Assembly (NCBI GenBank): GCA_030407085.1
Contig: CM059586.1
Coordinates: forward strand, 107,025,501 to 107,089,500
Reading direction: 5' to 3'
Origin: Trichopria drosophilae
Lineage: Eukaryota > Arthropoda > Insecta > Hymenoptera > Diapriidae
DNA: 64,000 bases
In this document: piece by piece, positions 10,401 to 18,266 of the stretch
How the letters are laid out: each line of letters begins with the position of its first letter
Position numbering within the stretch: position 1 is the stretch's first letter
Program-made: the position numbers and the translations under genes
Notes under the pieces: model-generated
The model's database searches: none
Told to the model about the DNA's origin: nothing
The model's input: the letters and a program-made list of their open reading frames with translations, nothing else

Positions 10401-13276
10401 TTTTTTTCAAAATTTTTTTCAAAATTGTAATTTTTTTTTCGAAAAATTCTGAACAAAATTTAGTGCATTTTCTGATGAATTCTAAGAGCTTAATTTAAAA
10501 AATCTGAAAAAATTCCACTATATTTCTCAATGAATTTTAAGAACTTTTCATTGTCAACATTTTTTTAAAAAGCTCGTAGCTTTTGAGTTAGATCGTCCAG
10601 AAATTTTTCAATAAAATTTTGACTGAGAACCGCCATTATAAAGCCGCCATTTTTAATGTAGAATTAATAACCATCCTATCTTTTAGTGTAACTAATTACT
10701 CCACCAGATACAGAGACTTAGCTTGTTCCGAACACGGTTTCCTGTTCAAAAATACGATTATTTGAAGAAATTTTTTCAAAATTCACAATTTTTGTATGTT
10801 TAAACTGCCATAGTAAAAAAATGGCGGCAGATATGATCAATCTGAAACCAGATTTAGAAAGTTTGAGAAAAAATACAATAGTTATGGTTATATCAAAACG
10901 ATTGAGTGAATTTTTTCCCTAAGAAAGCACCTGATGAAAAGAAGTCAAAATTTACGGCATTTCAGGACAAAACGGGTTAAGAGTGATGTAAAACATTTTA
11001 AAACTCGTTTAATTATTTTTATATTCTTGTTTATCGACTCGTTTACTGTATCACCATCTAGAACATTTTTGTTCGAAATATAATTTTATCAGTCGTCATA
11101 AAAGTGTAGAGATTTCTTACGATCCACAGCAGAATAGTAGTAGTGCAAACTAATCTTATTTTACGACACTTAACGACACTACCTCTCGATAGCGTTATTT
11201 GCCTATAGTCAGAAAAATACTGTTTAAGATATATTCGAATGATTTATTTAAATATTATTTTTACAAATATCAACGAACCCGCAGGTACCGAATCGCTGTA
11301 CACATTAGCCGTTGATCGCATAATTTGCAAATACGGAAAGAAAATGACATGGGAACATAAAGGTGCCACAATGGGATTTCAACCCCACATGTTCACCAAA
11401 TATTTGGTTGATACTTTCGAGCTGCCGCTGACGCAAGAGGAAGTCTTAGTCGAGCTGCAGAAAACTTATTGCGAAGTCTTCCCGACTGTCCAAGTTTTAC
11501 CAGGTGACGAGAAATTAGTAAAGTATTAATTTTCTTCCGTTTCTATTGTGCAGATTCGGAGTCGGTTTACAAACGAATATATCAGGCGATATGCTCGACT
11601 TTTGGTTACACGTATTGCGGAGACCTGGCTTTTCAAGTTTTGGGCAGGCCTGAACTTGTCGGCGCACAACTAATAATAGATCATTACAAGTTACCTTTGA
11701 CATTGACTGAGTTTCAAGAGCAATATCATCGATTACAGCGGGAATATTTCACTTGTGTTAATACGATGCCAGGTTAATGACGACTTTCACATCTATACGT
11801 AGCTCGCTCGATTTAGTTACATTTACCTCGATACAAAAAATTACAGAGTTTTAAAAATGTTTAACCACTTCAATGGTAATGGATCATATGTGTACATTTT
11901 GCAATAACTTTTACAATTCTTAATAAATTTCCATGAAACAAAATGGTTGTCAAAATGGGAAAATTCAAAATGGCGAATCCAATATGGCGGCTGTAAATTT
12001 GCTAAATTTATTAAAATGTGCGGTGCACATTTTTCTTTATACCGAAAACTGTTACTCGGGGGGTTTCGAGGTCGCTGATTACGAATCTGAAGTTAGATTT
12101 TGAAAATTCAAAATGGCGGATCCAAGATGGCCGACCGAAATGCGAAAAATTACCCAAACTTTATGAAACTGGGTTCTCGGGGGTTTTCGGGGCCGCTGAT
12201 TATAAATCTGAAATCATATTTTGAAAATTCAAAATGTCGGTTCCAAGATGGCCGATATAAATGTAAAAAATTTACTTGATTTTGACGAAAGTTGGTATTC
12301 GGGAATTTTTTGGGTCGCTGATTACGAATTTCAAGTCAGATTTTGTAAATTCAAAATGGTGGATCCAAGATGGCCGACATAAATGTGAAATATTACTTTA
12401 TTTTTTAAATGATTAATTAAATGTTAAATGATATATTTTAGGAAAAAATGGCACTTTTTTTTTTTAAACAGCTACCACTGAAGTGGTTAAATCATTTGAA
12501 GTCTTGGAAATTTTTGCGAAGGAACTTTTCTCGATAGTTTTTAGAATTTTATGTAGAACTTATTTTATATTGTATATACACAAGGGAAAAAAGTTGCATT
12601 TCGCATCCTGAAACCGCATTGACACGAAAATAACCACATTTTTTATATCGCTTTGTATTTCATACGAACATCATCATTTGCAATGAAAAGCTGAATTAAC
12701 CAGGGTTATGGCAAGTTTCCGAACCTCTTTTGCAAAAGATGTTGGCCATTATTTCGAAAACTTTTTTATAAGAACTAAATTAAAACGATAACTAATTTTT
12801 CCAAAAAGGTGCGGACATATTGCTGCATCATTTGAAAGCAAACAACATTCCAATAGCGCTAGCTACAAGTTCCAGTGCGGAGAGTTACGAATTAAAAACA
12901 AAGAATTGGAAGGCGTTATTCGATCTTTTTCACCATCGAGTACTGGGAGGTTCCGATCCTGAAGTTAAGAACGGAAAACCACACCCGGACATTTTTCTAG
13001 TTGCCGCAGGTCGGTTCGACGATAATCCAGATCCATCAACGGTGAGTATAACCTTTTCCATCGTTTTATGAACGAAAGTAAAAAAATTAATCTTTTTAGT
13101 GTCTGGTATTCGAAGATGCTCCAAACGGTGTCGAAGCTGCTGTCAGCGCCGGCATGCAAGTTGTTATGGTACCTGATCCTAATTTACCCGAACACTATAC
13201 TACCAAAGCGACTCAAGTTTTAAAAAGTCTCGAAGACTTCAAGCCTGAGCAATTTGGACTGCCAAAACGCAATTGA
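4380..13276 (+). CDS. Gs1l: HAD-superfamily phosphatase, pseudouridine-5'-phosphatase / Gs1-like, with duplicated cap exon
   Basis: The five coding exons are 4380-4437, 11285-11503 or 11554-11772 (alternatives), 12809-13041 and 13100-13276. Using one cap exon the CDS is 687 nt, 228 residues, a normal length for the PUDP/HDHD1/Gs1l group, soluble cytosolic C1-cap HAD hydrolases that dephosphorylate pseudouridine 5'-phosphate. Visible motifs: motif I FDMDG (nucleophile Asp13, acid/base Asp15), motif II ATSSS (Thr112/Ser113), motif III GKPHPD (Lys149), motif [10 protein letters not shown] (Glu175, Asp176). The C-terminus EQFGLP is typical of the family. All junctions are GT-AG. Introns are 6847 bp (TE-filled), 50 bp between the twin exons, 1036 bp and 58 bp. 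No signal peptide or membrane segment is seen. Family assignment is strong; the substrate is inferred. Confidence 0.93.
5697..6277. repeat. Near-perfect hairpin, ~290-bp arms
   Basis: The arm beginning TACTGCAAAGAAAAGTTAC returns inverted and ends TTTCTTTGCAGTA at 6277. Blocks such as GCTACATGCATGAAAAG and its complement near 6167-6183 match closely along the whole length. The centre near 5990 is itself a GGATC / GGATCCGCCATTTTG inverted word. A transcript across it (it lies in an intron in sense orientation) would fold into a long dsRNA. Confidence 0.7.
6856..7083 (+). pseudogene. Short Cys/His- and Lys-rich ORF, probable C-terminal remnant of an element-encoded protein
   Basis: This is a 75-codon ORF. 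Its beginning (MATKNCTK) arises from the GGCGACC repeat word, but from about residue 8 onward the sequence is coding-like. It has a [14 protein letters not shown] cluster (residues 19-32, CxxCx5CxxYH-like, possibly zinc binding) followed by a strongly basic tail with KKSKK and RKTRK. The stop is followed 55 bp later by AATAAA (7139-7144), as at the 3' end of a real gene. I do not recognise the protein. A cysteine-rich C-terminus would fit a piggyBac-type transposase and the TTAA element around it, but the motif match is weak. Confidence 0.35.
7348..8188. mobile_element. TTAA-flanked MITE built of head-to-head ~125-bp monomers
   Basis: Its ends are perfect inverted repeats: TTAACCCTTTGCGGCATA at 7348 and TATGCCGCAAAGGGTTAA ending at 8188. 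TTAA plus CCCTTTGC is very like piggyBac termini. The interior has three forward monomers (GGGTTTTTGGGG near 7511, 7636 and 7758, each followed by a degenerate ATTACGAATCC and AATGGCGGATCC) and then inverted ones (near 7831 and 8107, ATTCGTAATCAGCG). It is nested in the 5544-8598 element. There is no transposase. Confidence 0.8.
8726..9887. mobile_element. TA-flanked DNA element with GGGGAGAGTCC termini
   Basis: The left end GGGGAGAGTCCAGTAG (after TA at 8724-8725) and right end CTACCGGACTCTCCCC (before TA at 9888-9889) are inverted repeats with one mismatch. The 1162-bp interior is AT-rich. A second internal copy of the terminal motif (GTCCGGTAGCCCAACCAC) lies near 8929. No transposase is visible. 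TA flanks suggest the Tc1/mariner superfamily; the termini are not ones I recognise. It lies in intron 1 of the phosphatase. Confidence 0.65.
9901..10980. mobile_element. TTAA-flanked foldback element
   Basis: TTAACCCGTTTTGTCCTGAA at 9901 and its complement ending at 10980 are near-perfect inverted repeats. Inversion continues through AAATTTTGACTTCTTTTCATC, the CAGGTGCTTTCT block and the ATGGCGGCAGATATG block, so each arm is about 450-500 bp. There is no coding sequence. The right half has a second copy, about 95% similar by eye, at 27830-28346. Confidence 0.75.
10985..11284 (+). other. Intron 1 tail before the first cap exon
   Basis: This is about 300 bp of non-repetitive intron sequence ending in the acceptor AACGAACCCGCAG at 11284. 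The pyrimidine tract is poor (purines interrupt it), in contrast to the strong tract before the second cap exon. That difference could bias splice choice. No other feature is seen. Confidence 0.4.
11285..11503 (+). CDS. Gs1l: Exon 2a: first alternative cap-domain exon
   Basis: It is 219 nt (73 codons), phase 1 to phase 1, acceptor CCCGCAG/GTACC and donor CCAG/GTGACG. It encodes residues 20-92, beginning [10 protein letters not shown] and ending VQVLP: the flap and helical C1 cap that in HAD phosphatases covers the active site and sets substrate choice. The landmarks MGFQP (31 residues in) and ELPLT align with LGRPE and KLPLT of exon 2b. Residue 20 is Gly (split codon G/GT) where this family normally has Asp. 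The open frame runs 18 nt past the donor before a stop, as expected for intron. Confidence 0.88.
11504..11553 (+). other. 50-nt spacer between the two cap exons
   Basis: It begins GTGACG and ends TTCTATTGTGCAG. A branch-point-like TATTAAT at 11524-11530 lies only ~25 nt from the 5' splice site. Such spacing should hinder splicing of 2a directly to 2b, a known way of enforcing mutually exclusive exons, although insects do splice some introns of this size. Confidence 0.6.
11554..11772 (+). CDS. Gs1l: Exon 2b: second alternative cap-domain exon
   Basis: It is also exactly 219 nt, phase 1 to phase 1, acceptor TTGTGCAG/ATTCG after a good pyrimidine tract, donor CCAG/GTTAAT. It encodes residues 20-92 starting [13 protein letters not shown] and ending CVNTMP. 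It restores Asp20, giving the family-typical DGLILDSE, and has LGRPE followed by ALIID-like helix residues, closer to the usual PUDP cap than exon 2a. Ungapped comparison with 2a gives 16 identities of 73 (including Glu22, Ser23, Tyr25, Gly50 and LPLT at 66-69). It therefore derives from an old tandem exon duplication with strong later divergence. Confidence 0.88.
11861..12490. mobile_element. TTAA-flanked MITE in the intron after exon 2b
   Basis: TTAACCACTTCAATGGTA at 11861 and TACCACTGAAGTGGTTAA ending at 12490 form inverted termini with TTAA at both ends (630 bp). The interior is three direct ~120-bp monomers, each with a TCGCTGATTACGAAT-like block (near 12072, 12192 and 12314) followed by TTCAAAATGGCGGATCCAAG or a variant. 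It makes up most of the 1036-bp intron. Confidence 0.75.
12809..13041 (+). CDS. Gs1l: Exon 3: HAD core with motifs II and III
   Basis: It is 233 nt, acceptor CCAAAAAG/GTGCGG, donor TCAACG/GTGAGT. It encodes codon 93 (completed) to 170: the [22 protein letters not shown] segment with motif II (Thr112, Ser113) and [17 protein letters not shown] with the motif III Lys149. It is shared by both cap isoforms. The frame joins either cap exon at Gly93. Confidence 0.92.
13100..13276 (+). CDS. Gs1l: Exon 4: HAD motif IV and C-terminus
   Basis: It is 177 nt including the TGA, acceptor TCTTTTTAG/TGTCTG after a 58-bp intron. It encodes [19 protein letters not shown], where Glu175-Asp176 are the motif IV metal ligands, then VVMVPDP and the C-terminal EQFGLPKRN. 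It matches the family to the end without truncation. Confidence 0.92.
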   Translation, partial: CLVFEDAPNGVEAAVSAGMQVVMVPDPNLPEHYTTKATQVLKSLEDFKPEQFGLPKRN

Positions 13277-13355
13277 TGATACGCCACACGTTATTCGAGA
13301 TAAATTAATAGTGTAATAATAATGGACTACGTGAAAGTAGGAAATTATATAAGCA

Positions 13356-13361
13356 AATAAA
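13356..13361 (+). terminator. Poly(A) signal of the HAD phosphatase
   Basis: AATAAA lies 80 nt after the TGA. Cleavage 15-25 nt downstream would fall at about 13376-13386, inside the 3' UTR of the opposing NDUFA2 gene. Confidence 0.7.
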
Positions 13362-13379
13362 GATATATATTCTGCCTAA

Positions 13380-13385
13380 TTTATT
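13380..13385 (-). terminator. Poly(A) signal of NDUFA2
   Basis: TTTATT on the plus strand is AATAAA on the minus strand, 21 nt after the NDUFA2 stop. Cleavage would fall at about 13355-13370, giving a very short 3' UTR that crosses the signal of the facing gene. Confidence 0.65.
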
Positions 13386-13405
13386 TGACTAAATTTTTGT
13401 ACACG

Positions 13406-13503
13406 TTAAGACGACGGAGGGTTGGATGCCACATGTTTAATCTTTGACGCCACATCGTCGGCTGTTAAATCGTTAAGGACTTCGCTACATTCGACTCCGT
13501 GTT
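13406..13503 (-). CDS. NDUFA2: NDUFA2 exon 3
   Basis: It encodes Glu64 (completed) to the stop: [20 protein letters not shown] and a short polar tail ending PPSS. The acceptor is TTTTTTCAG. The TAA stop is at 13408-13406. Confidence 0.93.
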
Positions 13504-13866
13504 CTGAAAAAATAAAACTTGCGAATCTTTTCCAATTACTATTATGATATAATGAAGTAATTACCGAAACGAGCGAAGAGCTTTGGTTGCACTTGTGAGC
13601 ACTCGCGAATTAAAATTGGGAGTGTTGGATTCTTTAGTTTCATAGGTACATATTGAGTTTCGATAAAATCTCTGTAAAATATAAGAATTTTTATTTAATT
13701 TCTAACCTATATAGTGATCTGATCAAACGATCATTTGATGTGATCGGTACAAAAGATACGAACTATTATAAAAAAACTTTTACCTAACACCTTTACTGGA
13801 TTTGGAAGTTTGACAGAGTATTATCCTTAATTCTTTTAATTTTGAACCAAATTTCATGGTAGCCAT
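13406..13866 (-). CDS. NDUFA2: NDUFA2, NADH dehydrogenase (ubiquinone) 1 alpha subcomplex subunit 2 (CI-B8)
   Basis: Three exons on the minus strand: 13866-13784, 13671-13565 and 13503-13406. Introns are 112 and 61 bp, both GT-AG. The CDS is 288 nt, 95 residues, close to the family's usual ~100. NDUFA2 is a nuclear-encoded accessory subunit of the matrix arm of mitochondrial complex I with a thioredoxin-like fold. Recognisable blocks are [33 protein letters not shown] and [12 protein letters not shown]. Cys18 and Cys52 have the 34-residue spacing of the paired cysteines of the human protein. No cleavable presequence is seen, as usual for this subunit. Met1 was chosen over Met4 because it is the first in-frame ATG and has good context. 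The gene is convergent with the phosphatase. Confidence 0.95.
13565..13671 (-). CDS. NDUFA2: NDUFA2 exon 2
   Basis: It encodes from the last base of Arg28 to Phe63 plus one base, including LPILIRECS with Cys52 and QPKLFARF. The acceptor is ATTTTACAG and the donor CGTTTCG/GTAATT. Confidence 0.95.
13784..13866 (-). CDS. NDUFA2: NDUFA2 exon 1
   Basis: It encodes [18 protein letters not shown]... to Val27 plus two bases of Arg28. The donor is TTAG/GTAAAAG. It contains the first conserved cysteine (Cys18). Confidence 0.93.
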
Positions 13867-13990
13867 TTTCCAAAATGTTACTCGATCAGCTGATCGGCAT
13901 GAATTATTGAGATTAGAGATGATCCCATTCCAGGGAATTTAAACGACGTAAGTGCCTCTACCCGCCAAAAGGAGAATTGTAAAACGTTAT
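13867..13990 (-). promoter_or_regulatory. Probable NDUFA2 promoter/5' UTR with a 14-bp palindrome
   Basis: The perfect palindrome CGATCAGCTGATCG (13883-13896) lies 17 bp upstream of the ATG. It contains an E-box-like CAGCTG core. No TATA box is seen. The palindrome may be a regulatory site or chance; CGATCA/TGATCG-like pieces also occur in intron 1. Confidence 0.3.
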
Positions 13991-14007
13991 GTATACATAT
14001 GTACAAA

Positions 14008-14120
14008 CTTTTTAGTCTTGAAGACTGTTCTGCGACGCCTTAAAAACGCGATATGCATACTCAGAAGACAGTCTTAAAGGCCGCAAATAAGTCTTCTCAC
14101 TTAAGACGTCTAAAAAAGAA
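14008..14120. repeat. AAGACTGTCTTAAG-type word cluster
   Basis: Short inverted copies of AGTCTTGAAGACTG, AGACAGTCTTAAAG, AAGTCTTCTC and ACTTAAGACGTCTAAAA lie within 110 bp. This is the same style as the larger word-saturated elements. It resembles the AAGATATCTTTTAGA element at 28850 (both contain AGACGTCTAAAA), so it may be a relict of that family. Confidence 0.4.
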
Positions 14121-14130
14121 TAATTATGCC

Positions 14131-15604
14131 GTCCAGCCCTCTCCGACTTCCTTATCGGACGAGGGAGCCTTAGCGATTGATAGTTCTACCGCGGAAGTTC
14201 ACTAGTAGAGCGCGCTGCACACAACCTGCTCAAATTTAGTATGTATTTAGTCAAAAGGAATTCGACAAAAGGAATAGAAAAATACATTGTAAAGTCGATA
14301 AGATTTTTTTTGCTTTCGAAGTGTAACGTCAAAATGTGTTTATGAGACATTTATTTTCATATAATATATACATTGAATATGTACATTAACATAAATAAAT
14401 AAATAATATAAATAGTTAATTCCCAACAAACGGAAAATAATTAAACTAAGTAATAATAATATATATGAATGTAAACTATGCCTCACATGGACGAAACATT
14501 TGTTTTTCTTCTTTCTTTGTAATAAAATAAATATATATAATAAAACCCAACGCATTAAAACAAATTTTTTCGAATTAAAATATTCGAAAATCCACATGAA
14601 CGTATTAGATCGATGAACTTCGAATTTGTTTGTGACGTTTCTCAATTCAATATGTCAAGAAACCGGATTGAAAATGTAATTTCTAAATTCGATCTTATTC
14701 TTTTTCGTTTGTTGGGTTCTGAAACATTGTGTCGATATAATATTTCTGTTCAAAACTATTTTAATTTTATCATTTCCATTGAGGTTTATTTTCCATTAAT
14801 GATACACTTCATCTGTGTTTTTTATTTTATCAAAAGTATATAAAGGTGAACGAAACCCGACATTACAAAACAACGTCCTACTGACATATTACTAGAAGGT
14901 ACATATTTTTGTGGTTAATTAAATTTTTTACTAGGGAGGAAGGGTAAAGACTGAAGAAACATAATTTTGTGAATATGTATTTGAAAATGCAGTATTAATA
15001 TTTAGTTACATAACACAGTCAAGTATGAAATATAATAAAAACACATCAATCATGTCATTTAATTTTGATTCCTTTAAGTTAATAAAAATATAACATTTTA
15101 TTAACAAGGAAACAATAAAATTTGTAAAACAAAATTTAACTTCAAATTACCGAAAGAATAATTCTAAGGCATATAATAGAATATAATGCAATAATTTATG
15201 TTTCACACAGTTTGCAGCTTTCTTTTTTAGCACATTTAATGTTATCTTTTTAGACATTTCTTGTCTCACAAACAGCTGCCTCATCTTGGTTTCCACATAA
15301 AGTGTAACAGTATAAACTAATTTATCCACCGCGTTATATACATGTGTTTTACATGGAAAATTGATTTTTTAATCGCAAACCAATTCGTTTACAATTAATT
15401 CAAAATATTTCGTAGAACGACAGATTTTTGTTAAATAAATATTCAATTACGTGTTTAAATCTGCGGCTGCGGTATGATCTATATCCTGCCCGTGAAGCAG
15501 GACGTACACAGCGCGCTGCAGTAGAGAAGTTTGGAACTAGAAACTACAATCACTAATGGTACTGTAGAATACAAGTGTTTCATGGGAAGTCGGAGACGGC
15601 TGAC
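14131..15604. mobile_element. DNA element with ~100-bp decayed terminal inverted repeats
   Basis: The left end GTCCAGCCCTCTCCGACTTCC and right end GGAAGTCGGAGACGGCTGAC are inverted repeats. Further in, AGAGCGCGCTGCACAC (near 14207) matches GTACACAGCGCGCTGCAG (near 15504) inverted. The 1.3-kb AT-rich interior has only short ORFs. I see no transposase and cannot name the superfamily. Confidence 0.55.
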
Positions 15605-15971
15605 TACATACATCTTCTGTTTTCTATACAAATGGAGGTAGTCTACATCAAACTTTCGAATTTATTCGGCCCAATTATATGTGTATTTTTTAGTTAAAAA
15701 TCAAACTGAAAACTGAAAAATCCAAAAAGATACAAGGTATCCGTAAAATATTAGTTACAAATTATGTAAATATTATAAAAACTACTTTTAAAACCTTGCT
15801 AATGTCAGCATTAAAGAGGTTATCTTGTTATTGAAAAATACTTTTGTGATTGTAGAAATTAATAAAATTTATTTCACAAATATTATAAATTATTTTTTAT
15901 GACAGGAATATAAAATTAATTGGTTTATTACTTAATCTTTTCTTTTAAGATTTCAATATATTCAATACCTT

Positions 15972-16323
15972 CCCTGGCGAAAGTTCCGGATAGGAATTTA
16001 ATCCGACCGAAACCGGTGCTATCCGAGACTATCCGGAATCTGTCCCCTGTTTAATCCGAATTTAATCCGGGTCACTTTGTCATTCCGTTCCAAGCCATGC
16101 CAAACCGGAAAATTCTATCCGTTTTCATCCTCAGTCATTCCGAGACACAAATGTAAACCGTTCCGTTCCGTGAGTTCAATCCTAATGAATCCTGAGTCAT
16201 TCCGAAATATCATTTTCAGTTTCGACAGGAATGGACAGGATTGGATAGGGGACAGATTACGGCATGAAACGGACTAAGACGGAATGAAAATCATTCCTTT
16301 TCAATCTGATTTTTTCGGCAGGG
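15972..16323. mobile_element. Word-saturated element (TCCGGAT / ATTCCG) with CCCTG termini
   Basis: It starts CCCTGGCGAAAGTTCCGGAT and ends TTTTTCGGCAGGG, so the termini are CCCTGSCGAAA inverted. The 352-bp interior is made of variants of ATCCGGA, AATCCG, ATTCCG and CATTCCGTTCC in both orientations. ORFs across it are artefacts of the repeated word. Confidence 0.6.
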
Positions 16324-16383
16324 TTGGCATCGTGAATTCGGGAAAAATTCTTTTTCGTTTATAATGGATAAAAAAAAAACAAT

Positions 16384-17239
16384 TTAACCCATTAATGCCT
16401 GAATGTCCAAAAATCGTACAGTAACTTTGAGCTAAAATCTTTTAATGAAATCGCGGAAATTTCTATTTGGCATAAGTTGTTCTAGACGTTTTCGGGTGTG
16501 CATACACGATGCAACCATTTAGCAAAGTGAAAATCCCATTTTGCGTTGTTTTTTGATAAATTTATATAAAAAATAGCGTTTTTTACGGGATTTTTGTCGT
16601 AGAAAATCACCATTTTTGAACAGAAAATATACGTTTATCATATTAAAATTAATTAAAAACGTGTCATTTGTACCAAACAAACTCTGGATGTAGATTTTTT
16701 TCAACATTTTTTTCCAAAAATAGGAAGCTTTGGAATGCAAAAAATTTTGCCATTTTTAATTTTTCATTTCTGACAGAAGAATTGTAATCAGCATCCTCCA
16801 AAACCCGGAATAAACACTTTTGTGAATAATCGGGTATTATAATAGTGAAAAAAAACTGAACAACTTTGATAATGCCCGTGCTAGTGATATTTTTTGCATT
16901 CCAAAGCTTCCTATTTTTGGACAAAAAATGTTGAAAATAATCTACATCCATAGTTTGTTGGTACAAACACTAATGACACGTTTTTAATTAATTTTAATAT
17001 GATAAATATATATTTTCTGTTAAAAAAATGGTGATCTTCTACGAAAATATCCCGTAAAAAACGCCATTTTTTATATAAATTTATCGAAAAAACAATAAAA
17101 AATGACATTTTTCACTTTTCTAAATGGTCACATCGTGTAGAGCACACCCGAAAACGTCTAGAACAACTTATGCCAAATTAAAAGATTTTAGCTCAAAGTT
17201 ACTGTACGATTTTTGGACATTCAAGCATTAATGGGTTAA
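16384..17239. mobile_element. TTAA-flanked near-perfect hairpin element
   Basis: TTAACCCATTAATGCCTGAA at 16384 pairs with TTCAAGCATTAATGGGTTAA ending at 17239. Pairing continues for about 370 bp per arm (for example ATTCCAAAGCTTCC-type blocks near 16725 and 16895), leaving a short loop near 16800. It is 856 bp with no transposase. The three minus-strand ORFs seen here are mirror images of the arms, not genes. Confidence 0.8.
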
Positions 17240-17589
17240 TGAAACCCATAAACATATACTTTTGAATAGGTTACGTTTTCGTGCATGTTTCAGTATTCTA
17301 CCATTTTCATGTAGACTACATGTTTTCTACGTTTTCGACGTAAACTACCGGTTATCTACATAGATTTGTAGAAAACCAGTTTTTATTTCCTTTTACTCAA
17401 CAGTGCTGTATGGTGTTCAATGTATATACCTACAGTTCAAGTACACGTAGAGTTTAAAAGTTTATAAAGTTTATTTTTACGTTTTCCTGTGAAATTTCAA
17501 ATCTCCTCTCTAATAGAATTGGAGCATATAGTTGACGCACTTAGAGGGTTTGTTAGACCTTTTCGTGAAACAAGAGAGGTTATGAAAAA

Positions 17590-17871
17590 CAGTATTTCTC
17601 CCCTTAAGTCATACAGTCGGGGCAAGCCAGATGGCGGCATCTCCCCTTAAGTCATATTTCATCACATTCAATTTTAATGGTTTTGCAATGTAATTTTCTG
17701 GTACTTTTGGTACATTTGTTAGTTACATATTTATACAAAACGTTACGCGAGCTACCGTTAAACATAACGCGTAATTGGGGAACGCATCAGGATTTATAAC
17801 CTATAAAATTATGACTTAGGGGGAGCAAAAGATATGACTTAAGGGAAGATAACTTAAGAGGAGGACTACTG
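17590..17871. mobile_element. CAGTA-type MITE with CTCCCCTTAAGTCATA motif repeats
   Basis: The left end CAGTATTTCTCCCCTTAAG and right end CTTAAGAGGAGGACTACTG are approximate inverted repeats. The motif CTCCCCTTAAGTCATA occurs twice near the left end and inverted (TATGACTTAAGGGAAG) twice near the right. It is related to the 29065-29324 element (CCTCCCCTTAAGTTTT). Confidence 0.5.
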
Positions 17872-17943
17872 AACATAGTTTTTGTGGGCATTACAGAAAA
17901 GAAAAACTCCTTTGTAAAAATTGAGACTCTTTTTGTCAGGACG

Positions 17944-18180
17944 AAAAAAATTCACGAAGATCCTTCGCGAAGTACCACGAAGTACAAATCCAGATTAATA
18001 AAAAAAATGAAAAAGTGGGAGAAAAAATAAAATCAATTTCATATTCGTGTCCAGCAGGTGCTTCAAAGGAACACTGCTGTAAACATGCAATGGCTACGCT
18101 TATTTACCTTGAAAAGGAATTATATATGTATAATATTCTGTTAATTTTACTAAAATATAACCAAAGATATATTGAAGTAT
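17944..18180 (+). pseudogene. Remnant of a SWIM-type zinc-finger protein
   Basis: The frame from about 18006 reads KNEKVGEKIKSISYSCPAG, then ASKEHCCKHAMATLIYL. The SCPAGAS...CKHAMATLIYL pattern fits the SWIM zinc finger (CxC..CxH), but the first cysteine is Tyr. In a different frame just upstream (17950-18010) KIHEDPSRSTTKYKSRLIKK reads like the preceding part of such a protein, so a frameshift separates the two. SWIM domains occur in transposon-borne and host proteins; the source cannot be told. It is clearly broken and ATG-less. Confidence 0.4.
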
Positions 18181-18266
18181 ATATTTTTAACAAATAATAA
18201 TATGTTAATGTATTAATTCTCTTAATATTAAATAAAATGAACATAACCCAAAATTAATTTGACTTA

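Noticed and set aside
12930..13159. Minus-strand ORFs opposite phosphatase exons 3 and 4
   Set aside because: Antisense shadows of the real exons; they cross a real intron and lack any similarity.
16519..17108. Three minus-strand ORFs with similar termini
   Set aside because: They lie on the two arms of the 16384-17239 hairpin and mirror each other; no coding signal.
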